Positions 37,903 through 48,722 are shown, counted from the first letter of the stretch. The stretch: DNA of 57,810 nucleotides from Candidatus Brocadia sp. WS118 (GCA_007618135.1 PHFX01000010.1:1-57810), one strand, 5' to 3'. Made by a program: numbers and translations. The notes: generated from the sequence alone by a model not told the origin.

Positions 37903-40230
37903 GTGCCTAGAGATATTCCTGTAGGGAACGGTTCACTATTGGTTGCATTTGATGCTGATTACAACATCAGGGATTTGTACTATCCGCGGGTAGGGAAGGA
38001 AAATCAGACCCTTGGCTACCCCAGCAGATTTGGCGTATGGACACGTGAAGGTTTTTCGTGGCTCAATGCACAGGATTGGAAGGTTGCCCTGGGATACCTG
38101 AAGGAAACCCTGGTGACAGATGTGCGGGCACTTCATGAAAGACTGGGAATTCAGCTTGTCTGCAATGATGTCGTTGATTTTGAGAAGAGCATCTATATCC
38201 GTAAAGTAACCGTACGGAATCTGAAAAAGGTTGAAAGAGACGTGCGTCTTTTTTTCCATCAGGACTTTAGCGTCATGGAGAACGAGATTGGCGATACGGT
38301 ATTTTACGATGCAAAGCTGAATTGTCTTATTCATTACAAAGGGCCGCGGTATTTTTTGATCAATTGTTCTGCCGAAGATGTATGGGGAGTAAGAGAATAC
38401 GCAACGGGAATTAAGAGACTCCGGGGCGCTGAAGGGACATGGCGTGATGCCGAAGACGGTATCCTGGGTGGCAATCCCATAGCACAGGGATCGGTTGACT
38501 CGACCATCGGCATTTCATTGGAAATTCCAGCCCATGGCGAATCCGTTGTCTATTATTGGATCGCTGCCGGCAGGAATTACGGTGAGGTGGATGCCCTGAA
38601 CGATATCCTTTTACACGATAAACCGCAAAAAATAATCGATAGAACGGAAAGTTTCTGGCAGCATTGGGTAAATAAGGAAGAGTTTAACTTTGGGAATCTG
38701 CCTGCGGATGTAGTTAACCTTTTCAAAAGAAGCCTGTTGGTTCTTGTGACCCAGATAGACAGTGGAGGTGCTATCATTGCGGCAAATGATTCTGATATTA
38801 AGCAATTTGCAAAAGATACCTATAGTTATATGTGGCCACGAGACGGCGCTATGGTCTCCTATGCACTCATGAAGGCCGGATACACAAACGCATGCCGGAA
38901 TTTTTTTAACTTTTGCGCAAACACCATCACTTCCTATAATTTCTGTGCAAGCGTTATGGTGGAAGATGGATTTTTATTGCATAAATACAACCCCGACGGT
39001 TCTTTCGGTAGCTCCTGGCATCCCTGGGTAAAGGGCGAGGAGATACATGTGCCTATCCAGGAAGATGAGACAGCCCTGATCCTCTGGGCAATATGGCGTT
39101 ACTACGATCTGTACCGGAAGATGGATGAGATACGCCCCCTCTATCATTCCTTTGTGGAAAAAGCAGCGGACTTTCTGGTAAGTTATCGCGATGAACTGAC
39201 GGGGTTGCCGCTTCCTTCCTATGATCTGTGGGAAGAAAGGCGCGGTATCCTGTCCTTTACCACAGCCACGGTGTATGGCGGACTCATAGCTGCAGCAAAC
39301 CTTTCTGACATCTTTTATCATACCGAAAAGGCCTTCTTATACCGGGAAACTGCAGACCAGATTAAAAAGGCAATTGATCAATATCTTTACAGCGAGAAAC
39401 ACCAGAGATTCCTGCGAATGATCTATCCAAAGAAAGACGGAGGATATGAAATTGACGCAACCATTGATGCCAGTTTATATGGAATGTTCGCTTTCGGCGT
39501 ATACGATCCCTTTGACGTCAAGGTCCAAAATACCATGAAAGCAATTGAAGATGCCTTGTGGGTCAAGACCAAGATAGGCGGAATTGCCCGGTATGAAAAT
39601 GACGGATATCAGCGTGTCGGAAACGACGGCTCGATTCCGGGAAATCCGTGGATCATCTGCACTATGTGGCTGGCACAATACTATGTATCAACGGCAAAGT
39701 CTGTCGAAGATCTCGAACGGGTAGTGAATTATCTGCGATGGGCGGTATTACGTGCATTACCCTCCGGAGTGCTGGCAGAGCAGATAAACCCATTTACCGG
39801 AGAGCCCATTTCTGTTTCCCCCCTGACATGGAGCCACGCCACGGTAGTGCAAACGGTAATGGATTATCTGGAAAAATTGCAGGAATTGCATACGTGCGGA
39901 CAATGCAGGCGGTCGATCTTCCGTTATGATCGGGCAGGTCGTCAGCAAGTCAAAAAACATTCCACAATGCATACGGGTATAATTTCGGACACGGAACACG
40001 TCCAATACCTTGATCAGGTAAATATAAGAAAAGGCCGTGGGGTCGTCAGCATGAGTATTGACCAGAGAAAGTGTGTGGGTTGCGGAATCTGCGTTGAGAA
40101 CTCACATGGGGCCATGGACGTGGTTGAGGACAAGGCAAAGATTATTGCCGAAAAAGCAACAGACTGGAATATCCCGTCAGGATTTGAAAAATGCTGCCCG
40201 GTAGGGGCAATTACGGTAAAAACTGCTTAA
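37903..40230 (+). CDS. GH15 glucoamylase-like hydrolase with C-terminal ferredoxin domain
   Basis: Residues 1 to about 660 form a GH15 enzyme: an N-terminal beta-sandwich opening PRDIPVGNGSLLVAFDADY, the YMWPRDGAMV block in the (alpha/alpha)6 barrel, the general acid in DLWEERRG (about residue 443) and the general base in LAEQINPFTGE (about 625). It should release glucose from glycogen-like glucans or a related disaccharide. Residues 717-775 form a separate single-cluster ferredoxin domain with C724, C727, C730 and a CP at C765. A 60-residue hydrophilic linker joins them. The GTG start follows AGGAAG with six bases spacing. No signal peptide is visible, so the protein is cytoplasmic. Confidence 0.88.
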   Translation: MPRDIPVGNGSLLVAFDADYNIRDLYYPRVGKENQTLGYPSRFGVWTREGFSWLNAQDWKVALGYLKETLVTDVRALHERLGIQLVCNDVVDFEKSIYIRKVTVRNLKKVERDVRLFFHQDFSVMENEIGDTVFYDAKLNCLIHYKGPRYFLINCSAEDVWGVREYATGIKRLRGAEGTWRDAEDGILGGNPIAQGSVDSTIGISLEIPAHGESVVYYWIAAGRNYGEVDALNDILLHDKPQKIIDRTESFWQHWVNKEEFNFGNLPADVVNLFKRSLLVLVTQIDSGGAIIAANDSDIKQFAKDTYSYMWPRDGAMVSYALMKAGYTNACRNFFNFCANTITSYNFCASVMVEDGFLLHKYNPDGSFGSSWHPWVKGEEIHVPIQEDETALILWAIWRYYDLYRKMDEIRPLYHSFVEKAADFLVSYRDELTGLPLPSYDLWEERRGILSFTTATVYGGLIAAANLSDIFYHTEKAFLYRETADQIKKAIDQYLYSEKHQRFLRMIYPKKDGGYEIDATIDASLYGMFAFGVYDPFDVKVQNTMKAIEDALWVKTKIGGIARYENDGYQRVGNDGSIPGNPWIICTMWLAQYYVSTAKSVEDLERVVNYLRWAVLRALPSGVLAEQINPFTGEPISVSPLTWSHATVVQTVMDYLEKLQELHTCGQCRRSIFRYDRAGRQQVKKHSTMHTGIISDTEHVQYLDQVNIRKGRGVVSMSIDQRKCVGCGICVENSHGAMDVVEDKAKIIAEKATDWNIPSGFEKCCPVGAITVKTA

Positions 40231-40240
40231 AGGCCTAAAT

Positions 40241-40350
40241 CAGGCTGCCTTCGGCAGCGACTTTAAGTTCCCCTCATGGGTAGGACAAGCGTCCCCGCTT
40301 GTCATCATAATGTCAGGCGAGGACGCCTGGCCTGCCATATAGGCTGAGGG
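40241..40350. repeat. Dispersed repeat, copy 1
   Basis: This segment shares its order and much of its sequence with 53431-53541, including AGGCTGCCTT, an identical GGTAGGACAAGCGTCCCCGC followed by TTGTCAT, ATGTCA, GGGGACG or GAGGACG, and ACCATAT or GCCATAT. The short inverted element ACAAGCG/CGCTTGT within it can fold. It follows the glucoamylase gene stop. Confidence 0.7.
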
Positions 40351-40447
40351 TGTGGTGTGAAAAATTTACACACCCCTTTTCTCTTCTTTTTAGTGGGGAA
40401 TCATAAAACGGTCTAATTCTTAAAATTCTCTTCCGAGGTAATAACCG

Positions 40448-41056
40448 ATGCCGAAGGGAAAAGGTAAAAAAACCGAGCAGATACATCATGCAAAGGCGAA
40501 GGTATATCGTCATGCTGGAGCGGATTCCCCTTTACGTCCGGATGTGGGCACACAGGCGCAGTTCAGGAAGAACCCCCCCCAAAAAACTTACCGTTATGAT
40601 TCTTCGCTTTTTCCTGCCCTGGACTGGGACGGTCAAAACTCTGCACGTGAACTGGGAAAGTGGCTTATTGCCATGATTGAAAAGGCGGCTGCGCTTCCCG
40701 CGCCACATACCTTTGATAAACCCCAGGAATTCAAGAATTCTGCCGGGCATGTTATTTCCACCGCCAGGGGACTGCATGATGCAGTTGAGCAGTTGAAACG
40801 TTTTGGCAAACCATTTCTTAACTGGACGGGCAAGGCAGAGCGGCTTTCTTTTGACGTGCCGACGCTACCGTTCTTTGTCCATGAGCGTCTCCCCACAAAG
40901 GCAATTATTGAAACCCTGAAAGACCACAGGAAACATGAGAGACCTAAACAATTGTCGTTGTTTGATCTCTTTGCCGATGAACAGAGATCGGTTACCGACC
41001 AGGTGTTGAAGGCTTATGAATGCACAGAAGGTAAAGAATTGGACTCAGAGTGTTGA
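40448..41056 (+). pseudogene. N-terminal fragment of a type III-like DNA methyltransferase
   Basis: The 202-residue frame opens PKGKGKKTEQIHHAKAKVY and continues through WTGKAERLSFDVPTLPFFVH and HERLPTKAIIETLKDHRKHE to a tail QVLKAYE. These blocks match the N-terminal part of adenine-specific DNA methyltransferases of type III-like systems, which normally continue with a motif such as LILGDSL and DPPY, over several hundred more residues. Here the frame ends at TGA 41054-41056 and no catalytic motif follows before the sensor kinase gene. It is most likely a truncated relic; a stand-alone small protein is possible but less likely. Confidence 0.65.
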
Positions 41057-41243
41057 GATTGTTAAAATAATTAAAAATGATTATTATCAATGGAGAAGAA
41101 AAGGAGCGTTGGAATTACCGTTGAATGAAAAGTTGAAGGCATTGCAAATTCAAAGAAGAAATAAACACGTCCCTTGCCTCTCTCAAGAGGGGAATTAAGA
41201 AATCCACGCACTGGGGAAAAAACTAAACTTTTAGAGCATATTC

Positions 41244-43673
41244 ATGAAGATCAGACATAAACTTGTGATTCTTTTGGCTGTGTTGCTGGTTATCCTGGAC
41301 AGCGCGCTCGTATTTTTTGTTTACAACCGCACACGCCGGGAATTTATTAAGGAGGTCCGGGAAAAGGCGAAATTAATCGCTACGGAATTAGAGACCACCA
41401 GGAATTACCTTGCATCCGCTCTGCAAAGTTCAAAAATTGGCATCACGGAACAGACAAAATTTTTTATCCCCGCCGTTTCCGCCCATGCCATCGGGACAAA
41501 ATTTTCCGAAAAGACGGGCTATATTATTAAACAAACCAGCAGGAAATATAGGAATTTGTTTAATAAACCAGACCTCTTTGAAGAAGATGCACTCAGAAAG
41601 ATGGAGGAAGACCCCAATCTTTCCGAATTCTGGTCGGATGACATTATTAATGGGAAAAGGGTTGAGCGGTATCTTTACGCCTTATACGTAAAAGAGGATT
41701 GTCTCCTTTGCCACGGCTCTCAGGAGAATGCACCGGAATTTATCCGGAAGAATTATACGGTAGGCTACGATTATAAGGTCGGAGAATTGCGGGGAGCTAT
41801 CAGTGTTATTATTCCAAAGGAAATTGCCGAACGACAACTTGCAGCAAATGTCATCTTCTTTACTACCGCAAGTTCCGTCAGCATCTTGATGATCGTAGCG
41901 ATCATTTTTCTGACCACGGGAAAGTTGATGAGGCCGATTGAACGATTAACAGCAGCCGTGGCTGCTGTATCAAAGACAGGCGATCTTACCACGAAAGTGG
42001 ATATATTGTCCAAAGATGAGGTGGGACAGCTTGGGAGGGCATTTAATGACATGTCTACCAAATTGCAATCAACATATGCTACCCTGGAACAACGCATTGC
42101 TGAGAAGACCGCTCATCTGCAGCAGGCAATTTCGGCATTAGAACGGGCAAACAAACTGAAATCCGAGTTTCTGGCGAATATGTCACATGAACTCCGCACA
42201 CCACTCAATGCGATTATCGGCTTTGCAGAAGTATTGCGTGACAAGATCGCGGGCGACCTGAATGAAGAGCAGACGGACTTCGTGAATGATATCCACAGCA
42301 GTGGTTGCCACCTCCTCCAAATGATTAACGATATCTTAGATTTGTCCAAGATTGAGGCAGGCAAGATGGAACTTCAGTACGGAATTTTTCTTGTCACCGA
42401 GGCCATTGATGAGGTGCATACCATACTAAAGGGACTAGCCAGTAAAAAACATCTGGAATTAAAGACCGTAATACTGACGGAGGTAAAAAATATCGAGGCG
42501 GATCGCGTCAAATTTAAACAAGTCTTATATAATCTGCTGTCAAATGCCATAAAATTCACACCGGAGAACGGCAAGATCATCTTAGAGGCTGGTGTCATGG
42601 ATGATATGCTGCAGGTATCGGTATCTGACACGGGAATTGGGATGAAGTCAGATGATCAGGCAAAAGTATTTAAAGAGTTCTGGCAGGCAGACAGTTCTTT
42701 CGCCCGGAAATATGAGGGGACAGGGCTGGGGCTTGCCCTGACGAAAAGAATTGTTGAGATGCATGGGGGAAAAATCTGGTTTGAAAGTGAATACGGGAAG
42801 GGAAGTGTCTTTTATTTTGTATTACCCCTCAAAGCCCCGGTTACAACAACAGAACCGAAAGAGATCAAGACCAAGCCGCGTCAAACAATACCTGTAGGAG
42901 AAAAGGATGCAAAAACGGTTTTGGTTGTGGAAGATGATCGCATGGCTGCAGACCTTCTTACCCTGTATTTGACGAATGCAGGGTATAATGTTGTCGTGGC
43001 TGCGGATGGTGAGGAGGCTATCAAAAAGGCAAAGGAATGCCAGCCATTTTTAATTACCCTGGATATTATGTTGCCCAAAAAAGACGGATGGGATGTTCTT
43101 TCCGAACTCAAAAATTCTCAGGACGTTGCTTCCATACCCGTAATTATCGTGTCGATGGTGGACAATAAAGATCTTGGCTTTAGCCTGGGAGCCGTGGAAT
43201 ATTTAATAAAACCCATCGATAGAGTAAAACTCATTGATATTGTAAATAGTTGTATTCCTGCTGAGAGAGACAAGGGCAAATCTATGAAAATATTAGTCGT
43301 CGATGATGATGAAAAGGCCGTTAAGTATATGAGCTCCGTTCTTGAAAATGCAGGTTTTGATGTACTGAGTGCGTACAGTGGTAAAGCAGGGATCAATCTT
43401 GCCATCAATAATAATCCGGATCTTATGATTCTTGACCTTATGATGCCTGATGTCAGCGGTTTCGACGTAGTCGAGCAGCTCAGGATACACCCAACGGCGA
43501 AGAGAATTCCTATTATTATCTGCTCTGCAAAGGATATTACTCCAGAAGACAAAAAGATACTAAATGGCCATATTTTAGCCATTGTCCAAAAGAGCAGCCA
43601 TACAAAAGAAGCTCTTCTTTCTACGATTAAGAAGATAGAACAGTTACATGTTCATAAAGATGATATGCAATAA
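41244..43673 (+). CDS. Haem-sensing hybrid histidine kinase with two receiver domains
   Basis: The 809-residue sensor has a membrane segment (8-27), a periplasmic Tll0287-like/DUF3365 domain with a c-type haem site C153-x2-C156-H157 (CLLCHG), a second segment (about 202-225), HAMP (225-280), a coiled coil, a HisKA domain with H315 in SHELRTPLN, an ATPase domain (about 425-535, with DTGIGM and GTGLGLAL), and two receiver domains (about 560-680 and 690-800, phospho-aspartates in [11 protein letters not shown] and [11 protein letters not shown]). The haem suggests response to redox, NO or another ligand of periplasmic haem. Two stand-alone receivers follow, so a phosphorelay is likely. Confidence 0.92.
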   Translation: MKIRHKLVILLAVLLVILDSALVFFVYNRTRREFIKEVREKAKLIATELETTRNYLASALQSSKIGITEQTKFFIPAVSAHAIGTKFSEKTGYIIKQTSRKYRNLFNKPDLFEEDALRKMEEDPNLSEFWSDDIINGKRVERYLYALYVKEDCLLCHGSQENAPEFIRKNYTVGYDYKVGELRGAISVIIPKEIAERQLAANVIFFTTASSVSILMIVAIIFLTTGKLMRPIERLTAAVAAVSKTGDLTTKVDILSKDEVGQLGRAFNDMSTKLQSTYATLEQRIAEKTAHLQQAISALERANKLKSEFLANMSHELRTPLNAIIGFAEVLRDKIAGDLNEEQTDFVNDIHSSGCHLLQMINDILDLSKIEAGKMELQYGIFLVTEAIDEVHTILKGLASKKHLELKTVILTEVKNIEADRVKFKQVLYNLLSNAIKFTPENGKIILEAGVMDDMLQVSVSDTGIGMKSDDQAKVFKEFWQADSSFARKYEGTGLGLALTKRIVEMHGGKIWFESEYGKGSVFYFVLPLKAPVTTTEPKEIKTKPRQTIPVGEKDAKTVLVVEDDRMAADLLTLYLTNAGYNVVVAADGEEAIKKAKECQPFLITLDIMLPKKDGWDVLSELKNSQDVASIPVIIVSMVDNKDLGFSLGAVEYLIKPIDRVKLIDIVNSCIPAERDKGKSMKILVVDDDEKAVKYMSSVLENAGFDVLSAYSGKAGINLAINNNPDLMILDLMMPDVSGFDVVEQLRIHPTAKRIPIIICSAKDITPEDKKILNGHILAIVQKSSHTKEALLSTIKKIEQLHVHKDDMQ

Positions 43674-43699
43674 ATCGTTGGAGTCGTCTCTGGTAACAA

Positions 43700-43770
43700 G
43701 TAGGGGCGAAGCATTTACCCACTTGGGTGTGAGGGTTTTATGACGGTTATAGTAAATGCTTCGCCCCTAC
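43700..43770. repeat. Perfect 19-base inverted repeat, MITE-like
   Basis: The 19 bases at 43700-43718 (GTAGGGGCGAAGCATTTAC) are the exact reverse complement of 43752-43770, with a 33-base spacer. It sits between the hybrid kinase and the first response regulator. Elements of this kind are scattered in many genomes and may affect the transcript by forming a long hairpin. Confidence 0.7.
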
Positions 43771-43841
43771 ACTGGGCGATAACTATCGCTATTATCGCGA
43801 TTTTTCAAAAAACTAAACTATTTCGTTGAAGGAAAAAAAGT

Positions 43842-44237
43842 ATGTCTGACAATAATGTGATGGTTGTTGAAGACAATGAGAAAAACAGAAAACTCATGCG
43901 CGTCGTGCTCAAGGCAAAAGGATATAATGTGATTGAAGCAACTACCGGAGAGGAGGCATTAAACATTTTAAAGAACCAAAAACCCAATATTATCCTTATG
44001 GACATCCAGCTCCCAGGGATAGACGGTCTCACCCTGATAAAGCAGATCAAGGCTGACGCCGTTACAAAAGAAATCCCCATCATCGCAGTTACTGCCTATG
44101 CAATGAAGGGGGATGAACAAAAGATCCTGGATACGGGCTGTGAAGCATATATGAGCAAACCGATCAATACCCAGGAATTACCGCACATGATTGAAAAATA
44201 TATTAAAAAAAGACAGGAAAACCATGAACAAACCTAA
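43842..44237 (+). CDS. Single-domain response regulator
   Basis: A receiver domain of 131 residues with little else: acidic pair in VVEDNEKN, phospho-aspartate in LMDIQLPGIDG, conserved threonine/serine in AVTAYAMKGD and lysine in YMSKPINTQEL. The GIDG and AYAMKGD patterns resemble receivers of phosphorelays fed by hybrid kinases such as the one upstream. No output domain is attached. Its stop overlaps the next gene by 14 bases. Confidence 0.93.
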   Translation: MSDNNVMVVEDNEKNRKLMRVVLKAKGYNVIEATTGEEALNILKNQKPNIILMDIQLPGIDGLTLIKQIKADAVTKEIPIIAVTAYAMKGDEQKILDTGCEAYMSKPINTQELPHMIEKYIKKRQENHEQT

Positions 44238-44958
44238 AATATTAGTGGCGGATGATATCAAGCAAAATGTAAAACTCCTTCGGGTAATTCTGACTGCCTC
44301 CGAATATGATGTCATTGAGGCTTATGATGGTGAAGAGGCGTTGGAAAAAGCAAGAAGCGAACATCCCGATTTAATATTATTGGATATTATGATGCCAAAG
44401 GTGACCGGATATGAGGTGTGCCAGAAGCTGCGTGCAGATGAAACAACCAGGAATATTCCTATTGTCATGATTACTGCCTTGCATGAGATGAACGACCGGA
44501 TCAAAGGGATTGAAGCGGGGGCTGATGATTTTATTAGCAAACCTTTTAATAAAACAGAATTGCTTGCAAGAATAAAATCATTACTGCGTATACGGCAGGT
44601 AACAGAGAAGCCGGAAAAAAAGGACGAAACGCGTGTTTTAGAATCAATCTTGTCTGACCTGAACGAAGGTATCATTGTTACTGATGGACAATGGAAGATC
44701 CGGAATATGAATAAAATGGCGCATGAACTTTTACATATCCAGGAAACGGATATGAAAGATACAGATTTTTTAATACACTTATCACGTATGAAATTGTCTT
44801 TGCCTGTAAAGGTAATTACGAATACTCAGGAAAAAATTACTGATTTTCAGATTACCGATTCAAATACAGAAGGTCTTCCATCAATAAGTGCAAGGATGAC
44901 AAAGATACTGAATGAACAGGGAAATGTAGTTGGAATTACCTTTACTTTAAAAAAATAA
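44224..44958 (+). CDS. Response regulator with C-terminal PAS-like domain
   Basis: From the ATG at 44224 the protein has 244 residues: a receiver domain with phospho-aspartate in LLDIMMPKVTG and lysine in FISKPFNKTE, then a second part (about 140-244) whose LNEGIIVTDGQWKIRNMNKM fits a PAS-type sensor fold. There is no DNA-binding, GGDEF or phosphatase output. AGGAAA lies upstream at suitable spacing. Together with the preceding receiver and hybrid kinase it forms a signalling cluster without an obvious effector. Confidence 0.88.
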   Translation: MNKPKILVADDIKQNVKLLRVILTASEYDVIEAYDGEEALEKARSEHPDLILLDIMMPKVTGYEVCQKLRADETTRNIPIVMITALHEMNDRIKGIEAGADDFISKPFNKTELLARIKSLLRIRQVTEKPEKKDETRVLESILSDLNEGIIVTDGQWKIRNMNKMAHELLHIQETDMKDTDFLIHLSRMKLSLPVKVITNTQEKITDFQITDSNTEGLPSISARMTKILNEQGNVVGITFTLKK

Positions 44959-44997
44959 TCATAGACTGGGATTCATATCGTAATAGGGAGGGTTTTT

Positions 44998-45984
44998 ATG
45001 AACGAGCATTTTGTGATGTGTGCGCGTAGCGAGAAGAATGGTAAATTTATTTCAGAACCAGGTCCAAGCCGGTTTTTGTTAGTGCCGGATGAAGAGATTC
45101 CCTCGCCAAAACATGCAATCGGGAAACCAGAAGTTTGGTTTAAAAAATTGCGTAAGGCGGCAGTTTGGGGTAAAGACCAGCGGCGGAATGGCGATCGAGG
45201 TGACATTCTAGTGTTCATTCATGGGTACTACAATTCACTGGATATCGTGATGCAGAGACATAGACGTTTGATTGCCGACTTACAGGAGGTCGGGTATAAG
45301 GGAGCTATTATGTCGTTTGATTGGCCCAGCGCGGACTCGGCGCTCAACTATCTTGAGGACCGTCATGACGCGAAGCATACAGCTATGCAACTGGTTACCG
45401 ATGGAATACGGATCCTGTCGAGTGAGCAGACACCGGATTGTACTATCAATATTCATTTACTTGGACACTCAACCGGGGCATATGTCATTCGCGAGGCCTT
45501 CGATGATGCTGACGATGCGAGTTTGGCAAATAACTCCTGGATTGTAAGCCAGGTTGTCTTTATTGGCGGCGATATATCTTCTGCATCTCTAAACCAGGGA
45601 AATTCATCCACGGAATCACTCTATCTCCACGCTACTCGCGTTACGAATTATTCAAATCTCCGTGACTCTGTGCTGAAACTGTCTAATGCGAAGCGTATGG
45701 GTATATCGCCGCGTGTTGGCCGTATAGGCATGCCTGATGATGCGCCCGTAAAGGCCATAAATATAGACTGCACGGAGTATTTCGGGCGGCTTGAGTCTGA
45801 CGATGATCTCCGGAAACGGGATCAACGAGAAGAAATAGGCGCTTTTGACCACTCATGGCACATCGGTAACATCGTGTTTGCCCGTGATCTGTTTGAAACC
45901 CTCAAAGGCGACCTTGACCGCACCGAAATTCCAACACGTCGGCGTGGCGACGATGGAAAGCTCAGGCTGATCCATACAACGTGA
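44998..45984 (+). CDS. Alpha/beta hydrolase, DUF900-like
   Basis: This 328-residue protein has an alpha/beta hydrolase core: LVFIHGYYNS (oxyanion-hole region, residues 71-80), IMSFDWPSADS typical of the DUF900 group, and nucleophile S158 in LLGHSTGAY. The catalytic aspartate and histidine are likely in the last third, where FDHSWHIGN offers a candidate histidine. No signal peptide is present. GGGAGG lies seven bases before the ATG. It starts 39 bases after the second response regulator and may share their transcript; substrate unknown. Confidence 0.78.
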   Translation: MNEHFVMCARSEKNGKFISEPGPSRFLLVPDEEIPSPKHAIGKPEVWFKKLRKAAVWGKDQRRNGDRGDILVFIHGYYNSLDIVMQRHRRLIADLQEVGYKGAIMSFDWPSADSALNYLEDRHDAKHTAMQLVTDGIRILSSEQTPDCTINIHLLGHSTGAYVIREAFDDADDASLANNSWIVSQVVFIGGDISSASLNQGNSSTESLYLHATRVTNYSNLRDSVLKLSNAKRMGISPRVGRIGMPDDAPVKAINIDCTEYFGRLESDDDLRKRDQREEIGAFDHSWHIGNIVFARDLFETLKGDLDRTEIPTRRRGDDGKLRLIHTT

Positions 45985-46097
45985 TCGTCCGATACCTTTT
46001 AAGGGGAAAAATGAAAACCCAATTTACTTCAGGCGCTGCAGAGTTTTTTAGCTTCCTTTCATTTCCATGAAAGTAGCAGATGGAGAGATTGTCCCGC

Positions 46098-47693
46098 TTA
46101 CTTCAGCAACGATGCCCGGATAAATTCCCTGAATAAGGGATGGGGATTTGTGGGCTTCGACTTAAATTCCGGGTGAAATTGCACACAAACAAACCATGGG
46201 TGGTCTCTGAGTTCCATGATCTCTACTAATTGCTCGTCAGAGGTGTGGCCGCTAAAGACCATGCCGTGGGTCTCAAATATCTCCGTATAGTGGTTGTTAA
46301 ATTCGTACCGGTGCCGGTGCCGTTCTGAGATATCCCGGCTTCCATATGCCCTGAATGCCTTTGTGTCAGCCCGAAGGGTGCAAGGCTGTGCGCCCAGCCT
46401 CATCGTTCCCCCTTTACCAGACACCATCCGCTGTTCTTCCAGCAAACTAATTACCGGGTGAGGTGTATTAATGTCAAATTCCGTGCTGTTTGCACCTTGT
46501 AGTCTGCATACATTCCGTGCAAATTCAATGGCGGCACATTGCATCCCGAGGCAAATACCAAAGAAAGGGATTTTGTTTTCCCGTGCATACCGTATTGCTT
46601 CAATCTTGCCCTCAACACCGCGTACCCCAAATCCGCCAGGGACAAGGATGCCTCTCGCCCCTTCAAGATGCACCCGAGCGCCGTTCTTTTCAACATCCTC
46701 AGATTCGACCCTGCGCGCCCGCACACGGGCATTGTTCCCGATGCCTCCATGTATCAGCGATTCGTAAATAGACTCATAGGCTGACTGATGCGCAATGTAT
46801 TTTCCCACAATCGCTATCTCGGTAGCCTGGGTTGGATTTTTTAGTACTTCCAGTATTGACAACCACCGGTCGATCGTATTGCCATTCGTTTTTAGTTTCA
46901 ATCTCTGAATGATAAACGTATCCAAACCCTGATCGACCAGGATCAGCGGTATCTCATAAAGATAGGGTTTCACATCCCGTTCTTCAATGATCGCATTTTT
47001 ATCTACATTACAAAAAAGGGATAATTTTTCTTTTACCTCAGCGCCAAGATGTTTTTCCGTCCTGCAAATAATGATGTCGGGCTGAATGCCCGCTTGCCGC
47101 AGCATACCGACGCTATGCTGGGTCGGTTTCGTCTTTATCTCCTCTGCAGCGCCTAAAAAAGGGACAAGGGTGAGGTGGATGTAGAGCACGTTTTCCCTCC
47201 CCGCCTTTTGGCCAAACTGTCGTATGGCTTCAAGGAATGGCTGATTTTCAATATCACCCACGATACCGCCGATTTCGGATATGACCACATCCGTGTCAGG
47301 CCCAGCAAGTTTCTGGATACATTCGATAATTTCATTGGTAATATGAGGGATTACCTGTACCGTCTTTCCCAAATACTCCCCTTTACGCTCTTTCGTAATA
47401 ACAGAATAATAGATAGAACCGGTCGTAAAATTACAATACCGGTTTGTCCTGCTCTGGGTAAATCGCTCATAATGTCCGAGATCCAGGTCTGTCTCCGCAC
47501 CGTCATCGGTCACATATACCTCTCCGTGTTCATAGGGACTCATCGTCCCCGGGTCAATATTCACATAAGGGTCAAATTTCTGCAGCCGTACTTTCAGTCC
47601 CCTGCTTTCCAGCAACATCCCGATGGAGGCTGAGTTGAGGCCTTTACCAAGAGAAGAAACCACACCGCCCGTAACAAAGATATGTTTAGTCAT
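46098..47693 (-). CDS. pyrG: CTP synthase
   Basis: PyrG makes CTP from UTP, ATP and glutamine. The 531-residue protein has the N-terminal amidoligase part ([30 protein letters not shown]) and the C-terminal class I glutamine amidotransferase part with the nucleophile in FFGICLGMQ and the catalytic pair in FHPEFKS. It overlaps the end of kdsB by eight bases, so the two are translationally coupled, which suits a shared need for CTP in making CMP-Kdo. Confidence 0.97.
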   Translation of the reverse strand: MTKHIFVTGGVVSSLGKGLNSASIGMLLESRGLKVRLQKFDPYVNIDPGTMSPYEHGEVYVTDDGAETDLDLGHYERFTQSRTNRYCNFTTGSIYYSVITKERKGEYLGKTVQVIPHITNEIIECIQKLAGPDTDVVISEIGGIVGDIENQPFLEAIRQFGQKAGRENVLYIHLTLVPFLGAAEEIKTKPTQHSVGMLRQAGIQPDIIICRTEKHLGAEVKEKLSLFCNVDKNAIIEERDVKPYLYEIPLILVDQGLDTFIIQRLKLKTNGNTIDRWLSILEVLKNPTQATEIAIVGKYIAHQSAYESIYESLIHGGIGNNARVRARRVESEDVEKNGARVHLEGARGILVPGGFGVRGVEGKIEAIRYARENKIPFFGICLGMQCAAIEFARNVCRLQGANSTEFDINTPHPVISLLEEQRMVSGKGGTMRLGAQPCTLRADTKAFRAYGSRDISERHRHRYEFNNHYTEIFETHGMVFSGHTSDEQLVEIMELRDHPWFVCVQFHPEFKSKPTNPHPLFREFIRASLLK

Positions 47694-48441
47694 GTTTATA
47701 TCTTTCCAAAAATGCCATTAAATCTTCCCGTGTATCAATACCCCTCGATGTGTGCTCTGTAATTGCCACCTTGATTTTGTAGCCATTGGAGAGCGCCCTG
47801 AGCTGTTCCAGCTTTTCGGCCTGTTCTAAAGGCGAAGAGGGGAGCTTCGTGTATTGCAATAAAAAATCCTTCTTATATGCATAAATACCCAGATGCCTTA
47901 AAAACCGAATTCCCGGCTCATTAATGGGATCTTTACTATCTCGTATGTACGGTATCGGTGAACGCGAAAAATAGAGTGCATAGCCATAATTATCCAGCAC
48001 AACCTTTACCACATTCGGATTGGTCAATTCTGCCGCATTTTTTATCTCATGCGCAAGAGTTGCCATAACAGCATCCTGGTCTTCGGACATGGCCTCTATC
48101 ACCTGATCGACCATTGCCGCATTCATTTCTGGCTCGTCCCCTTGCACATTTACGATGACGTCTGCATCTAATCGACCCGCCACCTCTGCAATTCGGTCTG
48201 TTCCCGATGTATGGGATACGGAAGTCATTTCCACATCACCACCAAACCCTTTCACAATATCATAGATAAGGTGGTTATCCGTAGCAACAATAACCTTGTG
48301 AATTTGCCTTGCCTGCTTTACGTTTTGATAGACGTGTTCGATGATATATCTTCCGGTAACAGACTTGATTTCCGGCAGGATGAGTTTGCAAGGCAGCCTG
48401 GTCGACGCGTATCTTGCGGGGATGATAACAACTGCCTTCAT
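47686..48441 (-). CDS. kdsB: CMP-Kdo synthetase (3-deoxy-manno-octulosonate cytidylyltransferase)
   Basis: KdsB activates Kdo with CTP for lipopolysaccharide core assembly. The 251-residue protein begins [20 protein letters not shown], with the nucleotide-binding arginines and lysine, and has [20 protein letters not shown] and [12 protein letters not shown], all typical. I use the ATG at 48441; a TTG three codons upstream lacks support. Its end overlaps pyrG. This gene is strong evidence that the organism makes a Kdo-containing outer membrane glycolipid. Confidence 0.96.
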   Translation of the reverse strand: MKAVVIIPARYASTRLPCKLILPEIKSVTGRYIIEHVYQNVKQARQIHKVIVATDNHLIYDIVKGFGGDVEMTSVSHTSGTDRIAEVAGRLDADVIVNVQGDEPEMNAAMVDQVIEAMSEDQDAVMATLAHEIKNAAELTNPNVVKVVLDNYGYALYFSRSPIPYIRDSKDPINEPGIRFLRHLGIYAYKKDFLLQYTKLPSSPLEQAEKLEQLRALSNGYKIKVAITEHTSRGIDTREDLMAFLERYKHD

Positions 48442-48722
48442 ACGATACAATCAATCATGGAATTATTTTCTTTGAAGGAACACCTATTTCCGAAATAACA
48501 AGGCTTAATTCTATGTTACAAGGCCGTGTTATTCAAACAATTTTTCAAGATTTTCTAAGGTAACTGCGAACCCTGTCTTTGAAAATTGCTATCTTAAACT
48601 TTAGAAATTAAAAGAAGAACTTAATGTCACGGTACCCTGAACGGTAAGTAATCAAATTTGACATAGTTACTCAGTGATGATAAAATATTCCCTATGAGAA
48701 GGGGATGTGAATGAAAGAAGCT

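Noticed and set aside
41016-41198. Small plus-strand open frame after the methyltransferase fragment
   Set aside because: It overlaps the fragment in another frame, has no convincing ribosome-binding site and I recognise nothing in it.
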